The notes under the pieces are model-generated. The model worked only from the letters and a program-made list of their open reading frames with translations, made no database searches and was not told the DNA's origin. Positions 26,004 through 34,782 of a stretch of DNA of 59,092 nucleotides are shown here, one piece after another. Every line of letters starts with the position of its first letter. Within the stretch, counting starts at the first letter, position 1. The stretch is taken from assembly GCA_028291545.1 (NCBI GenBank), contig JAQGHR010000020.1:1-59092 (forward strand), written 5' to 3'. This DNA comes from Planctomycetota bacterium. GTDB lineage: Bacteria; Planctomycetota; Planctomycetia; Isosphaerales; Isosphaeraceae. Made by a program: the position numbers and the translations under genes.

Positions 26004-26032
26004 ATGACTCTAGCGCAAGAGAACGATAGGAT
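26004..26032 (+). promoter_or_regulatory. Candidate promoter for the SirB1-like gene
   Basis: ATGACT (26004-26009) and TAGGAT (26027-26032) are 17 bases apart. Transcription would start near 26040 and leave a leader of about 33 bases before the GTG at 26073. The arrangement resembles the candidate at 1759-1788. Both boxes match consensus at four of six positions. Confidence 0.35.
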
Positions 26033-26072
26033 AAGAGGATAGACCCGGCTTTCCCGGCACGGAGCCACGGTA

Positions 26073-26918
26073 GTGTCCTCGTCCCACCCCTTCGCCGATA
26101 GCCCCGAGTTTCTTCGCCTGATCCGCGGCGAGGACGAGACCGACCTGACCCGGTTGGCCCTGGAGATTGCCAGGGACGCCTATCCATCGCTCGTCGTGAG
26201 CGCCTACCTGAAGCGTATCGACATCCTGGCCAACCGGGTCCGGGAACGATGCCCCGAGGGGGCGAAACCACGTCACATCCTCGGTCAGATCAACTGGGTC
26301 CTGTTCGTCGAAGAGAAATATCATGGCAATGCCGATGACTACTACGACGCGAGGAACAGCTATCTGAACCAGGTCATCGATCGGAAAACCGGCCTTCCGA
26401 TCAGCCTATCGGCCCTTTATCTCGCCGTGGCCGATCGCATTGGCCTGACGATGTCGGGCGTGAACCTCCCGTCGCACTTCGTGATTCGCACGGGAAAGGG
26501 AGACGGCACCATCTTTGTCGACCCATTCCATGCGGGAGCCATCATGAACAGTCGTGGCTGCGAGAAGCTGGTCATGGAGGTGACGGGCCAACCGGGACTC
26601 TCGCTCCCGGAATCGTCCCTGGCCTCCTGCTCGACCCGGACCATCGTCCAGCGGATGCTCCGCAACCTCAAGGCGGCCTATCTGCGCGACCAGGATTTCC
26701 GCGCCGCGGTCCCCGTGCTTCGGCGCCTCGTGGCTCTGGCGAAAGACGACCCGGACGAACGCCGCGATCTCGGTGTTTCTTGCCTTCACGCGGGCCACGC
26801 GGGTGAGTCGCTGTCCCACCTATCGGCGTATCTGGATGCTCGCCCCAAGGCCAAGGATGCGGATGATGTTGCCGCACTGATCCGCGTGGCCAGACGGGAA
26901 GTCTCGGTCTGGAATTGA
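26073..26918 (+). CDS. SirB1/transglutaminase-like protein with C-terminal TPR-like region
   Basis: A 281-residue cytoplasmic protein starting at GTG 26073 after a GGAG site. It follows the SirB1 (UPF0162) pattern. The first part is helical. The transglutaminase-like core has INWVLFVEEKYHGNADDYYDARNSYLNQVIDRKTGLPISLSALYLAVADRIGLTMSGVNLPSHFVIR, with the typical G-x-P-x-H-F element. The last 75 residues form TPR-like helices (AAYLRDQDFRAAVPVLRRLVALAKDDPDERRDLGVSCLHAG). The family is widely conserved but its biochemical role is not established; peptidase or scaffold functions are possible. It stands alone between the divergent M48 gene and the TlpA fusion. Confidence 0.88.
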   Translation: MSSSHPFADSPEFLRLIRGEDETDLTRLALEIARDAYPSLVVSAYLKRIDILANRVRERCPEGAKPRHILGQINWVLFVEEKYHGNADDYYDARNSYLNQVIDRKTGLPISLSALYLAVADRIGLTMSGVNLPSHFVIRTGKGDGTIFVDPFHAGAIMNSRGCEKLVMEVTGQPGLSLPESSLASCSTRTIVQRMLRNLKAAYLRDQDFRAAVPVLRRLVALAKDDPDERRDLGVSCLHAGHAGESLSHLSAYLDARPKAKDADDVAALIRVARREVSVWN

Positions 26919-27150
26919 TGTCCAGAGTCGCACGATTCAAGGATTCCGGAATTTTCGAGGGGAGTCGTTCAAGTCGGCAGCCCATCCTGCCGATGATGGA
27001 CGTGATACCGTCGGTGGTCGCAAACCGCGGCCGCGTCGGCGGAGGGGATCCGATCGGGCGAGCCGGTGGGCGACGTGGGCGGAGGCCCATCCGCGAGCCG
27101 AGGGACTTGCGTCGCACGACAGGGTCGCAGTCAGGAGGAGGAATCCTTAG

Positions 27151-29121
27151 ATGCGCACCTCGAGACTTGCGGTCGTTCTCTTATTCCTCAGCACATGCGC
27201 TCTCGGCTGCGCGAGCGTGTCGGGGGGACGCGCCGGATTGCCGGAACGCTGGCGGACGATGGCGTCGGCCGGCGGAAAACCGTCGCCCGTCGAATCCGGG
27301 CCGCCGGGGCGATCGGTCACGGCCGAACTTGAAGAACCCGAGCCCAGGTCCCGCGCCGAGGGCCGCGTCTCGGGCCGAGTGGTCGATCATCGCGGCCGCC
27401 CGGTGCCAAACGCGGAGGTGCGATTGGCCGATGGCTCGCGCCGGGCCGGCAAGGATCTGAGAGATACAACCGACGACGCGGGTGGCTTTACTATCAAGGG
27501 TTTACGTCCTGGCGGCACGTACACGCTCATCGCCGAAGGCGACGACGGCAAGGGACAGGTCTCCGGAAGAGCCAAGGTCACGGCCCCGAGCACCAGCGTC
27601 CGCATCAAGCTGGCCGGTGAGGACCATGTGAGCGAGCGAGACGCGACGCCGGAAGCCTCACCAGCCCCTCGGGTTGGACGCGTCTCGGATCGCGATGACG
27701 CGGACGAGTCGGTCGAGGAGGAAGCTGCCGCAATCCGCAAGCCGGCACCACGGGTCAACCCGTCGGACTTGCCGCCGGCCGTCGAGGCCGAGGCGATCAA
27801 CGATCGAGAAACCTCCCTCGCGTCCGCGACGCCGAAAAAGTCCGTCCGCGCACCCTGGCGGCGCGGCGGGACCGGTGATCCGGCCGTCGAGATGGCAGAT
27901 TCGACCAACGCACTCACCCGTTCCTCGCGCAGCATCGAGACATCGACTCCCAAGGCCGCACCGGATGAGGACGGACCGAATCCACTGCCGCCAGCCAAAG
28001 AACGCGTCATCGACAAGCCCCCCGATACGGCGATACCGGTCGAACCCGCTCCAACACCGACGCCTACCGCGGCACCAAAGCCCCCTGAATCGACCAAGCC
28101 TCCTGAGCCCACGCCGACTCCCGAGCCTGCACCCGCCCCAGCGCCCGCCACAAATGCACCACCAACTCCGCCTCCAGCGGCTGAGCCCCCGGCGATTCCC
28201 GCAACGCCGGCGGAAAATTCGCCCCAATCGAAGCCCGCCGAGCCCGCGCCGGTTGCGTCGCCCACCGGTCCTACACCCGGACCGACTCCGGGAGACCCTG
28301 GTCCGCCCGCTGATTCACCCCCGGGAGGATCACCGCCGGCCACAAATCCTCCAGGGCAGAATCCACCAGCCGATTCCGTCGCCATCGCGGCGGAGGTCGC
28401 GCCCAGGCAAAAGCCGACGTGGCGCGAACTGACCGAACAACACGAAGCATCCAAGGTCGCTTCGACCATCCCGATCTCGACCCGTCGCCGATCCTCCAGT
28501 GAAGTTGCCGCGGACTCCAATTCAGCCGGCAGATCAAGATCCTCGGGCGGATTCGCCGGTCTGCTCAGCGGCCGCGCACGCGCCGGGACCCGAGATGGCG
28601 AGGCAACCGATCGCGACCCGAAGTTCACCCCCGCCTCGTGCCAGTTCGACGCCAAGAGACAACGCATCGTGGATTTTCGATTGCCCGACCTGGAGGGCAA
28701 GACCGTTCGATTTCAGGACATGGATTCCGATTACGTCCTGATCGACTTCTGGGGGACGTGGTGCAAACCGTGCCGGGATTCCGTTCCGCATCTGGTCGAG
28801 TTGCAGACCCGCTATGGGCCAAAGACCCTGCGAGTCGTTGGCATTGCGACGGAGCACGGCCCATCGCGTACGGAGAACGCCAAGACGGTGGACACGATCT
28901 CGAAGTCGCTCGGAATCAACTATCCGGTTCTGTTGAGCGAGGCCGACGGGAAAGCTTGCCCCTTGCAGGAAGCCCTCCACGTTCAGGCGTATCCGACGAT
29001 GGTGCTGGTGGACCGCTCGGGTATCATCCTCTGGAGAGGCACGGGTGCGGAATTGCCGACCCTCGCCCGTCTCGACCGCGTGATCGCGTCGAGGGCGGAC
29101 TCGGCCGTCGTGCGGCGTTGA
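27151..29121 (+). CDS. Lipoprotein-like carboxypeptidase-regulatory/TlpA thioredoxin fusion
   Basis: A 656-residue exported protein. The N-terminus (MRTSRLAVVLLFLSTCALGC) is a signal sequence, and C20 is a likely lipid-attachment cysteine, although the -3 residue is Ala, which is not ideal. Residues 70-145 form a carboxypeptidase-regulatory-like beta domain (SGRVVDHRGRPVPNAEVRL, GGFTIKGLRPGGTYTL). A charged segment follows, then a very proline-rich region (about 273-420) that would act as a rigid, extended spacer. Residues 500-650 are a TlpA/AhpC-like thioredoxin domain with the active site WCKPC (C538, C541). It probably performs thiol-disulfide chemistry at a distance from the membrane, possibly reaching past the cell wall or S-layer. 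Confidence 0.88.
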   Translation: MRTSRLAVVLLFLSTCALGCASVSGGRAGLPERWRTMASAGGKPSPVESGPPGRSVTAELEEPEPRSRAEGRVSGRVVDHRGRPVPNAEVRLADGSRRAGKDLRDTTDDAGGFTIKGLRPGGTYTLIAEGDDGKGQVSGRAKVTAPSTSVRIKLAGEDHVSERDATPEASPAPRVGRVSDRDDADESVEEEAAAIRKPAPRVNPSDLPPAVEAEAINDRETSLASATPKKSVRAPWRRGGTGDPAVEMADSTNALTRSSRSIETSTPKAAPDEDGPNPLPPAKERVIDKPPDTAIPVEPAPTPTPTAAPKPPESTKPPEPTPTPEPAPAPAPATNAPPTPPPAAEPPAIPATPAENSPQSKPAEPAPVASPTGPTPGPTPGDPGPPADSPPGGSPPATNPPGQNPPADSVAIAAEVAPRQKPTWRELTEQHEASKVASTIPISTRRRSSSEVAADSNSAGRSRSSGGFAGLLSGRARAGTRDGEATDRDPKFTPASCQFDAKRQRIVDFRLPDLEGKTVRFQDMDSDYVLIDFWGTWCKPCRDSVPHLVELQTRYGPKTLRVVGIATEHGPSRTENAKTVDTISKSLGINYPVLLSEADGKACPLQEALHVQAYPTMVLVDRSGIILWRGTGAELPTLARLDRVIASRADSAVVRR

Positions 29122-29239
29122 GTCGCACTGATTCCGCATTTCCCCATCCGGCATGAGTCGCCCCTGCCCTGGCGATAACCGGGTTCGAACGTGAATTGCT
29201 AAGATAGCACGAGCGATCGCGTGTCGAGGAGGCAATCTC

Positions 29240-29704
29240 ATGGACCCGCTCAAGAGGCTGGAATCGCTTGAACCGGCCAAGAAAGCCTTCTCCCTCCTGG
29301 AGGAGTTCAAGGCCTTCGCGTTTCGCGGGAATGTCGTCGATCTCGCCGTCGGCGTGATCATCGGCGCGGCGTTCGGCAAGATCGTGGATTCGCTGGTCAA
29401 GAACGTGATCATGCCGATACTCGGCGTGATCTTGCCCGGCAAGCAGGGCTACCTCGGCTGGAAGTTGATCATCAACGGCAAGGAAATTCCTTATGGAATC
29501 TTCCTCGGCGAACTCGTGAATTTCACGATCGTCGCGTTCGCCTTATTCCTCTTCATCGTCAAGTTCCTGGGCTGGATCATGCGGTCCCGTAAGGAGGAGA
29601 CCGTCCCGATGACCAAGCAGGAAGAGTTGTTGACGGAAATCCGCGACCTGGTGCGCGAGAAGGTGGCGAAGGCCGAGCCGGATCATCCCGTCTCGGACGC
29701 ATGA
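29240..29704 (+). CDS. mscL: Large-conductance mechanosensitive channel MscL
   Basis: A 154-residue osmotic-shock release channel. A strong ribosome site, GAGGAGG, lies 7 bases before the ATG. The family signature FKAFAFRGNVVDLAVGVIIGAAFGKIVDSLVKNVIMPILG is complete and forms the pore-lining first helix. The second helix is FTIVAFALFLFIVKFLGWI. The cytoplasmic end has LLTEIRDLVREKV, as in well-studied homologues. An N-terminal extension of about 20 polar residues precedes the usual start and is somewhat longer than typical. The last 22 bases overlap the end of the convergent GT2 gene. Confidence 0.96.
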   Translation: MDPLKRLESLEPAKKAFSLLEEFKAFAFRGNVVDLAVGVIIGAAFGKIVDSLVKNVIMPILGVILPGKQGYLGWKLIINGKEIPYGIFLGELVNFTIVAFALFLFIVKFLGWIMRSRKEETVPMTKQEELLTEIRDLVREKVAKAEPDHPVSDA

Positions 29705-30723
29705 GCGACGCTCGACGCTTCTTTCGGCCGCCTGAGGTGGTTCCTCACATCAGCGAGCGCCGGACGACCGACCGGGAAGTGTGGGCGGGAGATCGGCGAA
29801 CGGGCCAGGCGAACGCGATCGCTCCGCTTCTCTCGAAAGCTCGGCATCGCACGCAGGGCGTCGACCTTGCCGAGCGCGAAGGGTAGGAATCGGCCACGTG
29901 CCAGCCGCCACGCGGCCTGTACGATCGTGAACGCCAGGTGGGGGACGATCGCGGCGATCAGCCAGAGGGGCGGAAGGTTCGTCCAGAACAGGATCTCCGC
30001 ATTGCGAGACATCCGACGTTGCAAGTTCGGGCTCGCATGATCGTAGCTGCCCGAGACCTCGTGGAGGATGCGACATTCGGGCGCATAGACACAGGTGTAG
30101 CCGGCCCAGCGGAGCCGGAAGGCGAGGTCCACGTCCTCGTAATAGGAGCCGAACGCCGTATCGAACCCGCCCACGGCCCGCAACGCCTCGGTACGGTAGA
30201 TTGCACTCGAGCCGCTCGCGCCGAAGACCTGATCGGCCGGGGCGAAGGCCCATCGCGTTGTCGGCTCGCCGTGCCCTCGCTTGCTGGGCCATCCGACGAA
30301 CGAATACTGATCTCCCGCTGAGTCCACGCGCGCGGGGTCGGAGCGGACGAGAACCAGGGGCGCGACGGAGCCGACCGTGAGATCGGAAAACGGTCGCAGG
30401 CCTTGCTCGATCCACCCGGCGCAGACCTCGGTATCGTTGTTCAGGAGCTGGACGAACTCGCCCCGAGCCGCGGAGATTCCGGCGTTGGCGGCCGCGCAGA
30501 ACCCACTGTTACGTTCCAGACGCACAATTTGAACGTCGGGATGAGCGTCCAGCAGCCACTCGCACGTCCCATCCGTCGACCCGTCGTCGGCCACGATCAC
30601 CTCGACGCCCTCGGCCGGCCGGTGCCTCGCCACGCTGGCCAGGCAGGTGGCGAGGTATTCGCGGCCGTTATAGGTCGGGATGACGATGGAGAACCGGGGA
30701 AGAGGCGACGCACAGACGGTCAC
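29683..30723 (-). CDS. GT2-family glycosyltransferase (rhamnosyltransferase-like)
   Basis: A 346-residue enzyme. The start is the GTG at 30723, which overlaps the stop of the sugar-phosphate transferase gene (GTGA), so translation is coupled; the upstream open frame is not used. The GT-A domain reads FSIVIPTYNGREYLATCLAS, VIVADDGSTDGT, NSGFCAAANAGISAARGEFVQLLNNDTEV with the metal-binding NDT, then GGFDTAFGSYYEDVDLAFRLRWAGY. A hydrophobic helix (LIAAIVPHLAFTIVQAAW) near residue 265 suggests membrane attachment. It probably adds a sugar to the lipid-linked unit started by the upstream enzyme. Confidence 0.9.
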   Translation of the reverse strand: MTVCASPLPRFSIVIPTYNGREYLATCLASVARHRPAEGVEVIVADDGSTDGTCEWLLDAHPDVQIVRLERNSGFCAAANAGISAARGEFVQLLNNDTEVCAGWIEQGLRPFSDLTVGSVAPLVLVRSDPARVDSAGDQYSFVGWPSKRGHGEPTTRWAFAPADQVFGASGSSAIYRTEALRAVGGFDTAFGSYYEDVDLAFRLRWAGYTCVYAPECRILHEVSGSYDHASPNLQRRMSRNAEILFWTNLPPLWLIAAIVPHLAFTIVQAAWRLARGRFLPFALGKVDALRAMPSFREKRSDRVRLARSPISRPHFPVGRPALADVRNHLRRPKEASSVAHASETG

Positions 30724-31781
30724 GGGGCCTTCCTCTTCGGCGTGGCGGTCCAGGAGATCTTGCCGTAGACCACGTGCTGCACGGTCATGAGCAGGATGCG
30801 GAGGTCGAGCCAGAACGACCACCGGCCGATGTAATCGAGGTCGTACTGGACCCGCTTCCGTAGCGAGGTCCGCCCCCTCCAGCCGTGGACCTGCGCCCAT
30901 CCCGTCATCCCCACGGGAACGGCGTGGCGGTATTCGTAGTCGGGGACCTCGGACAGGAACTTATCGACGAACATCGGCCGCTCGGGGCGAGGCCCCACGA
31001 GGCTCATGTCCCCGGTCAAGACATTGATCAGCTGCGGCAGCTCGTCGATGTTGGAATGTCGGAGCCAGTCGCCGATCTTCGTGCATCGCTTGTCGTGATC
31101 CTCGGCCCAGATCGGCCCGGTTTGCGTCTCGGCGTCGAGCCGCATACTCCGAAACTTCACGATCCGGAACCTCCGCCCCCCCTGCCCGATCCGGTCCTGC
31201 GTATAGAAGACGGGTCGGCCCGACGTGACGAGGATGAGCGCGGCAACGACGAGGAACAAGGGCGTCAGCAGCAACAAGCCAATCGCCGCCCCCACGATAT
31301 CGACGAGCCGCTTCCCGAACCGGCCGAACCGTTCTGGGAGCGACCGCCGGTGAACGGTCCAGAGCGGATCGCCGAGGAAGATCGCGTCATCGCCGGGCGC
31401 GGCAAGCACATCCTCGACCCAGTGAATCCGGACGTCGGCCGAGGAGTTGGAGAGGTCGGAGAGTTGGGGCCGGATCCGCCGTGCCGGACGACCGGAAAGG
31501 GCAACCACGAGGTCGGTCGCCCGCGACCGATCGACAACCTCGGCCAGGTTGGCGACGGTGCCAAGGATCGGAACCGGCTCGCTACGAGGGTGGACGACAA
31601 GCTGGCGGCCCCGGCCGGAGAGGTCGACGAAACCGACCACCGGCACGCCGGAGAACCGTCCCTGGTCCAGGCACCGGGCCAGATGTCGGACGCGGCGCCG
31701 CCCCCCGATCAGCAGCAAACGGCCACGCCCTGGCCCGTGTGCGGATCGTGGGTCTTCGCCATTGGAGGGAGTATCAGTCAT
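30720..31781 (-). CDS. Undecaprenyl-phosphate sugar-1-phosphate transferase (WcaJ/bacterial sugar transferase type)
   Basis: A 353-residue initiating transferase for an extracellular polysaccharide or O-antigen-like unit. It moves a sugar-1-phosphate from a nucleotide donor to undecaprenyl phosphate. Residues 20-140 form a Rossmann-like domain without membrane helices beginning RLLLIGGRRRVRHLARCL. A hydrophobic helix (IVGAAIGLLLLTPLFLVVAALILV) near residue 165 leads to the catalytic domain with GRPVFYTQDRIGQGGRRFRIVKFRSM, DELPQLINVLTGDMSLVGPRPE and WAQVHGWRG. The missing N-terminal multi-helix region found in WcaJ makes this a shorter variant. It is coupled to the GT2 that follows and diverges from a second GT2. 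Confidence 0.92.
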   Translation of the reverse strand: MTDTPSNGEDPRSAHGPGRGRLLLIGGRRRVRHLARCLDQGRFSGVPVVGFVDLSGRGRQLVVHPRSEPVPILGTVANLAEVVDRSRATDLVVALSGRPARRIRPQLSDLSNSSADVRIHWVEDVLAAPGDDAIFLGDPLWTVHRRSLPERFGRFGKRLVDIVGAAIGLLLLTPLFLVVAALILVTSGRPVFYTQDRIGQGGRRFRIVKFRSMRLDAETQTGPIWAEDHDKRCTKIGDWLRHSNIDELPQLINVLTGDMSLVGPRPERPMFVDKFLSEVPDYEYRHAVPVGMTGWAQVHGWRGRTSLRKRVQYDLDYIGRWSFWLDLRILLMTVQHVVYGKISWTATPKRKAP

Positions 31782-32057
31782 GGGTCAGCACCGATCCATC
31801 GGTGACGATCTCGAAAGCAATACTCCGGGCCCGCGCCCGTTTCCGCCTCCGAGGGGTCTCGACTCACCACGATTCCTCGGGCGATCCCGCCATCCGTGGC
31901 AGGGGTCGAGCTCTGAAGAGCAGTTCAATCCGCCCCCCGAATCTACCTCTCAGGGGAATCCCTCAAGCTCTTCCATCGGTCGATCCGACGATTTATTCCA
32001 GTTATTCCTTCAAAGTCGGCCTTGAGGCCCGAAATCATCACGAGTAAGGTCCGCCTC

Positions 32058-33176
32058 GTGCCCTCTTCACCCTCCATAACTCTGGCTCCCTCTGACCTCC
32101 CGCCACGGTTGACGGTCGTGATCGTCAATTACAACGGCTGGGATGACATCACCCGACTGACGAAGAGTCTTGCTCTGTCACCCGAAGTCCGTGACGGCCG
32201 TTGCGAGATCGTCGTTGTGGACAACGCCTCGGAAGGACCAATCCCCCAAGAGCTTGCGTCTCCACCGCGCGGGGTTCGCCTGATCGTCCGGGCCAATAAT
32301 GGCGGGTTCGCCGTCGGGGTGAATACCGGCTGGAGATCGTCCTCGTCACCCTGGCTCCTCCTTCTGAACCCGGACGTGGAAACCGGGCCGGAACTGATCG
32401 GCCGGGTGCTCGCCCGGATCGAATTCCACGGCTCCCGTCCGGAGGGTCCGCCGGGGATCGTAGGATTCGGCCTCTTGAACTCCGACGGCTCGAAGCAACC
32501 CTCCGTCGGCGTCGAGCCGGGGCTGCTCCGGAGCATGCTGGGGCAGTTCATACCCCGATCTCGCCGGAAATACCAGGCCGGTTGGCGGACACATCCCGGC
32601 CCCGTCTCCTGGGTCACCGGCGCATGTCTCTTGCTGGATGCTTCCTTGATGCGGGCGCTGAACGGGATGGACGAGGATTACTTCCTCTATTATGAGGAGG
32701 TCGCCCTTTGCCGATCGGCCCGCGACCTCGGTCGTCGTGTTGAGTACGACGATGCTGTCTCGGTCGTCCACCTCCGGCCGTTACAGAACCGTGCCGTCCC
32801 CCCCAAGCTCCGTGTCATCGTCCGGCACGCCAAGCTGCTCTTTTTTCGTAAGCATCTCCCGTTCTGGCAGTTCTGGACTCTGAGCTGGCTGATCTCGGTC
32901 GAGTCGAGAGTTCGTGAGGCGGCGGCTCGATGGCGATCCGACGGGGCATCCGTTCGAGCGTGGAGAACCATCAACAGAATCACGAGTTCGATGCGCCGCG
33001 GCGAGATCGTCCGGGGACGGGACGTCTTGTTGATGGCCGAGGCCGCGACAGGTGGAGCGTCGGCGAGGTTGGACCCTGCCGCACCCCTGCCGCGGCCGGC
33101 CGGGATCAGTCCCGCGAGAGACGCATCCGCGCAACGGACCGCAGATGGCGTTGAATCGTTTTGGATCTCCGAATAG
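32058..33176 (+). CDS. GT2-family glycosyltransferase
   Basis: A 372-residue enzyme from GTG 32058, which has AAGG 9 bases upstream; a TTG at 32022 would add 12 residues and cannot be excluded. The GT-A domain has VVIVNYNGWDDI, IVVVDNASEGP, NNGGFAVGVNTGW, LLLLNPDVE with the DxD-like metal site, and GMDEDYFLYYEEVALCRSARDLG. A hydrophobic patch around FWQFWTLSWLISV may touch the membrane. The C-terminal 75 residues are polar and not conserved-looking. It diverges from the sugar-phosphate transferase operon by 276 bases and probably serves the same surface polymer. Confidence 0.9.
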   Translation: MPSSPSITLAPSDLPPRLTVVIVNYNGWDDITRLTKSLALSPEVRDGRCEIVVVDNASEGPIPQELASPPRGVRLIVRANNGGFAVGVNTGWRSSSSPWLLLLNPDVETGPELIGRVLARIEFHGSRPEGPPGIVGFGLLNSDGSKQPSVGVEPGLLRSMLGQFIPRSRRKYQAGWRTHPGPVSWVTGACLLLDASLMRALNGMDEDYFLYYEEVALCRSARDLGRRVEYDDAVSVVHLRPLQNRAVPPKLRVIVRHAKLLFFRKHLPFWQFWTLSWLISVESRVREAAARWRSDGASVRAWRTINRITSSMRRGEIVRGRDVLLMAEAATGGASARLDPAAPLPRPAGISPARDASAQRTADGVESFWISE

Positions 33177-33234
33177 CATGCGAACTCGCGGCCGTTCAGT
33201 TTTGAACGGTCTACCGCACGCCGGAGACACGCCC

Positions 33235-33699
33235 ATGGTTCGCTTCAGCATCGTCTGCCTGGTCCTGGCCCTGCCCAGCATTGTCGCCGCCGACGATCAA
33301 GACGCCAAGACGGTCGCCCAGGACGTCCTGAAAAAGGGTGCAGCGTTGTACGACGACCAGGACGCGATGTCGCTCTCCGCCACCTACACGGACGACGCCC
33401 GTCTGTCCTGGGTCGAGAGAGACAAGAGCACCGGGAAGTTCAAGATCGACGTCAAGGAAGGCCGGTCCGAGATCGACAAGCTCTACCGCGACCTGTTCAA
33501 GGACGGCAAGGCCAAGACCACCTCGCGCAACACAGTCGAGTTCGCGAAGTTCGTCGCTCCGGACCTGCTCATCATCCAGGGCTACTTCGAGCCGAATATC
33601 AATGAAAACGGCAAGTATCCATTCGTTCAAGAACGTGTGAAGCAGGGCGACAAGTGGTTGATTCAGAGCTTGAGGTTGTACGTGGTGCTGAAGGATTAG
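33235..33699 (+). CDS. Secreted NTF2-like protein
   Basis: A 154-residue protein with a signal peptide (MVRFSIVCLVLALPSIVAAD). The mature part fits an NTF2-like/SgcJ cone fold: a first helix (DAKTVAQDVLKKGAALYDDQDAMSLSATYTDDARLSW), a helix with ISEIDKLY-like spacing (GRSEIDKLYRDLFKDG), then strands ending FVQERVKQGDKWLIQSLRLYV. The start is ATG 33235 after CGGAG; an upstream frame extends into the previous gene and is ignored. NTF2-like folds bind small molecules or act as simple enzymes, so no function can be stated. It lies 58 bases after the GT2 gene and converges on the STN-like membrane protein. Confidence 0.82.
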   Translation: MVRFSIVCLVLALPSIVAADDQDAKTVAQDVLKKGAALYDDQDAMSLSATYTDDARLSWVERDKSTGKFKIDVKEGRSEIDKLYRDLFKDGKAKTTSRNTVEFAKFVAPDLLIIQGYFEPNINENGKYPFVQERVKQGDKWLIQSLRLYVVLKD

Positions 33700-33713
33700 G
33701 CCACAGGCGAGCC

Positions 33714-34601
33714 TCAGGAGGCGGATGGCTCGGGTGCCCTGTCCCGCGTCGCATACAGGATTCGTCCAGCGAATCCTCCGAGACATGCGGCGAGCAGGGC
33801 GAAGTAGCAATGACCGACGCGCCGAAACGCATCGGCGGCCTCGCCCTGGCTTCCATTTGTCTGGAAGTTGGGACTCGTGATCTTCAACAGGCCATCCTCG
33901 ACGAAATAGGTCAAATCAAGTTGAGCCAGGAGCAGCTTGAGTGATCTTCTGAGGGGGACGCCTTCGAGATTGAGGACGATGGGTGATGCCATCGTCTTTT
34001 CCGCTTCCGCTAGCCCGATCGGATCGACGTAGACCGGAATGCCTCCCGGGAAATTGACATCCGCCGTAGCGTTTCTGATGTACTTGAGGACCTCTTCAAG
34101 CGGTATTTCGTTCGGAAAGGGCATCGAGACCATGCCGCCCAGCTTCGCCTCGATCTTTCGGCTGCGGTGATCAAGACCTAGGAAAAACGAGCTGAATCCC
34201 GTCCCGGCCGCTTTTGCGTTGGGATTGGCCTGCAACAAGGGTCGAACCGTGTCGAGGAATCGAGTGGTGATGAGCACATTGTGAGGCTCCTCATCGCCTC
34301 CACGGACTCCAGACCCCATTCCTCGCGACACGACAAGGGTTGTGCCTCCTGGGGAGGGCCACCACGATTCGCCGGAAAGGAGCATGTAACCCCAGCCCAG
34401 GAGGGCGAATCCAAGCCAGAACGCCCGCGCATCCTTCCGACGATAGGCGATGCTGAGAACCGAGAGGGCGAGGACGCCGAGCGTCAGTAGGAGAACGATG
34501 CCGGAGGTGGGCTCAAAGGCGAAACGAAGCGCCGCGAATCCCAGCGAGGCGGCGAGAACGAGGGCCATCAACCCGGCGACGGAAAAACGAAGCCAGCCCA
34601 T
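33714..34601 (-). CDS. Membrane protein with secretin/TonB short N-terminal (STN-like) domain
   Basis: A 295-residue protein with two or three N-terminal membrane helices (FSVAGLMALVLAASLGFAALRF, LLLTLGVLALSVLSIAY, FWLGFALLGWGYMLLSG). An external domain follows, and one more helix near the C-terminus (CYFALLAACLGGFAGRILY). The soluble part contains PFPNEIPLEEVLKYIRNATADVNFPGGIPVYVDPIGLAEAEKTMASPIVLNLEGVPLRRSLKLLLAQLDLTYFVEDGLLKITS. That is the repeat typical of STN-like domains found in many planctomycete proteins. No secretin channel is present. It may sense or bind a periplasmic partner. It ends 14 bases from the convergent NTF2-like gene. Confidence 0.78.
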   Translation of the reverse strand: MGWLRFSVAGLMALVLAASLGFAALRFAFEPTSGIVLLLTLGVLALSVLSIAYRRKDARAFWLGFALLGWGYMLLSGESWWPSPGGTTLVVSRGMGSGVRGGDEEPHNVLITTRFLDTVRPLLQANPNAKAAGTGFSSFFLGLDHRSRKIEAKLGGMVSMPFPNEIPLEEVLKYIRNATADVNFPGGIPVYVDPIGLAEAEKTMASPIVLNLEGVPLRRSLKLLLAQLDLTYFVEDGLLKITSPNFQTNGSQGEAADAFRRVGHCYFALLAACLGGFAGRILYATRDRAPEPSAS

Positions 34602-34758
34602 GAATCAACTCCCGAGGAGAGGGTCCGGGCTTCGTGCCGGCACACTCGCCGCGCCGATATTTCCGAGTTTGCCGATCGTTGCACCCTTGGACGACGATAA
34701 CAAGGAAGAGGTTCCCTGCTCGCCGCGAGTTCTCGGGCGACTTGCGACCCAAAAAACT

Positions 34759-34782
34759 GGAATCGGCGGTTTCGCCGATTTC
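34759..34782. promoter_or_regulatory. Palindrome in the divergent promoter region
   Basis: AATCGGCG (34761-34768) and CGCCGATT (34773-34780) form a perfect 8-bp inverted repeat with a 4-base gap, extended by two pairs to 34759-34782. A TAAGAT box (34785-34790) follows at once, so the repeat overlaps the usual RNA-polymerase contact region ahead of the GT-C gene at 34871. It could be an operator. Confidence 0.35.

Noticed and set aside
27387..28700. A 437-residue Gly/Ser/Ala-rich minus-strand frame
   Set aside because: It is antisense to the proline-rich part of the TlpA-fusion gene. The glycine repeats are the reverse complement of proline codons.
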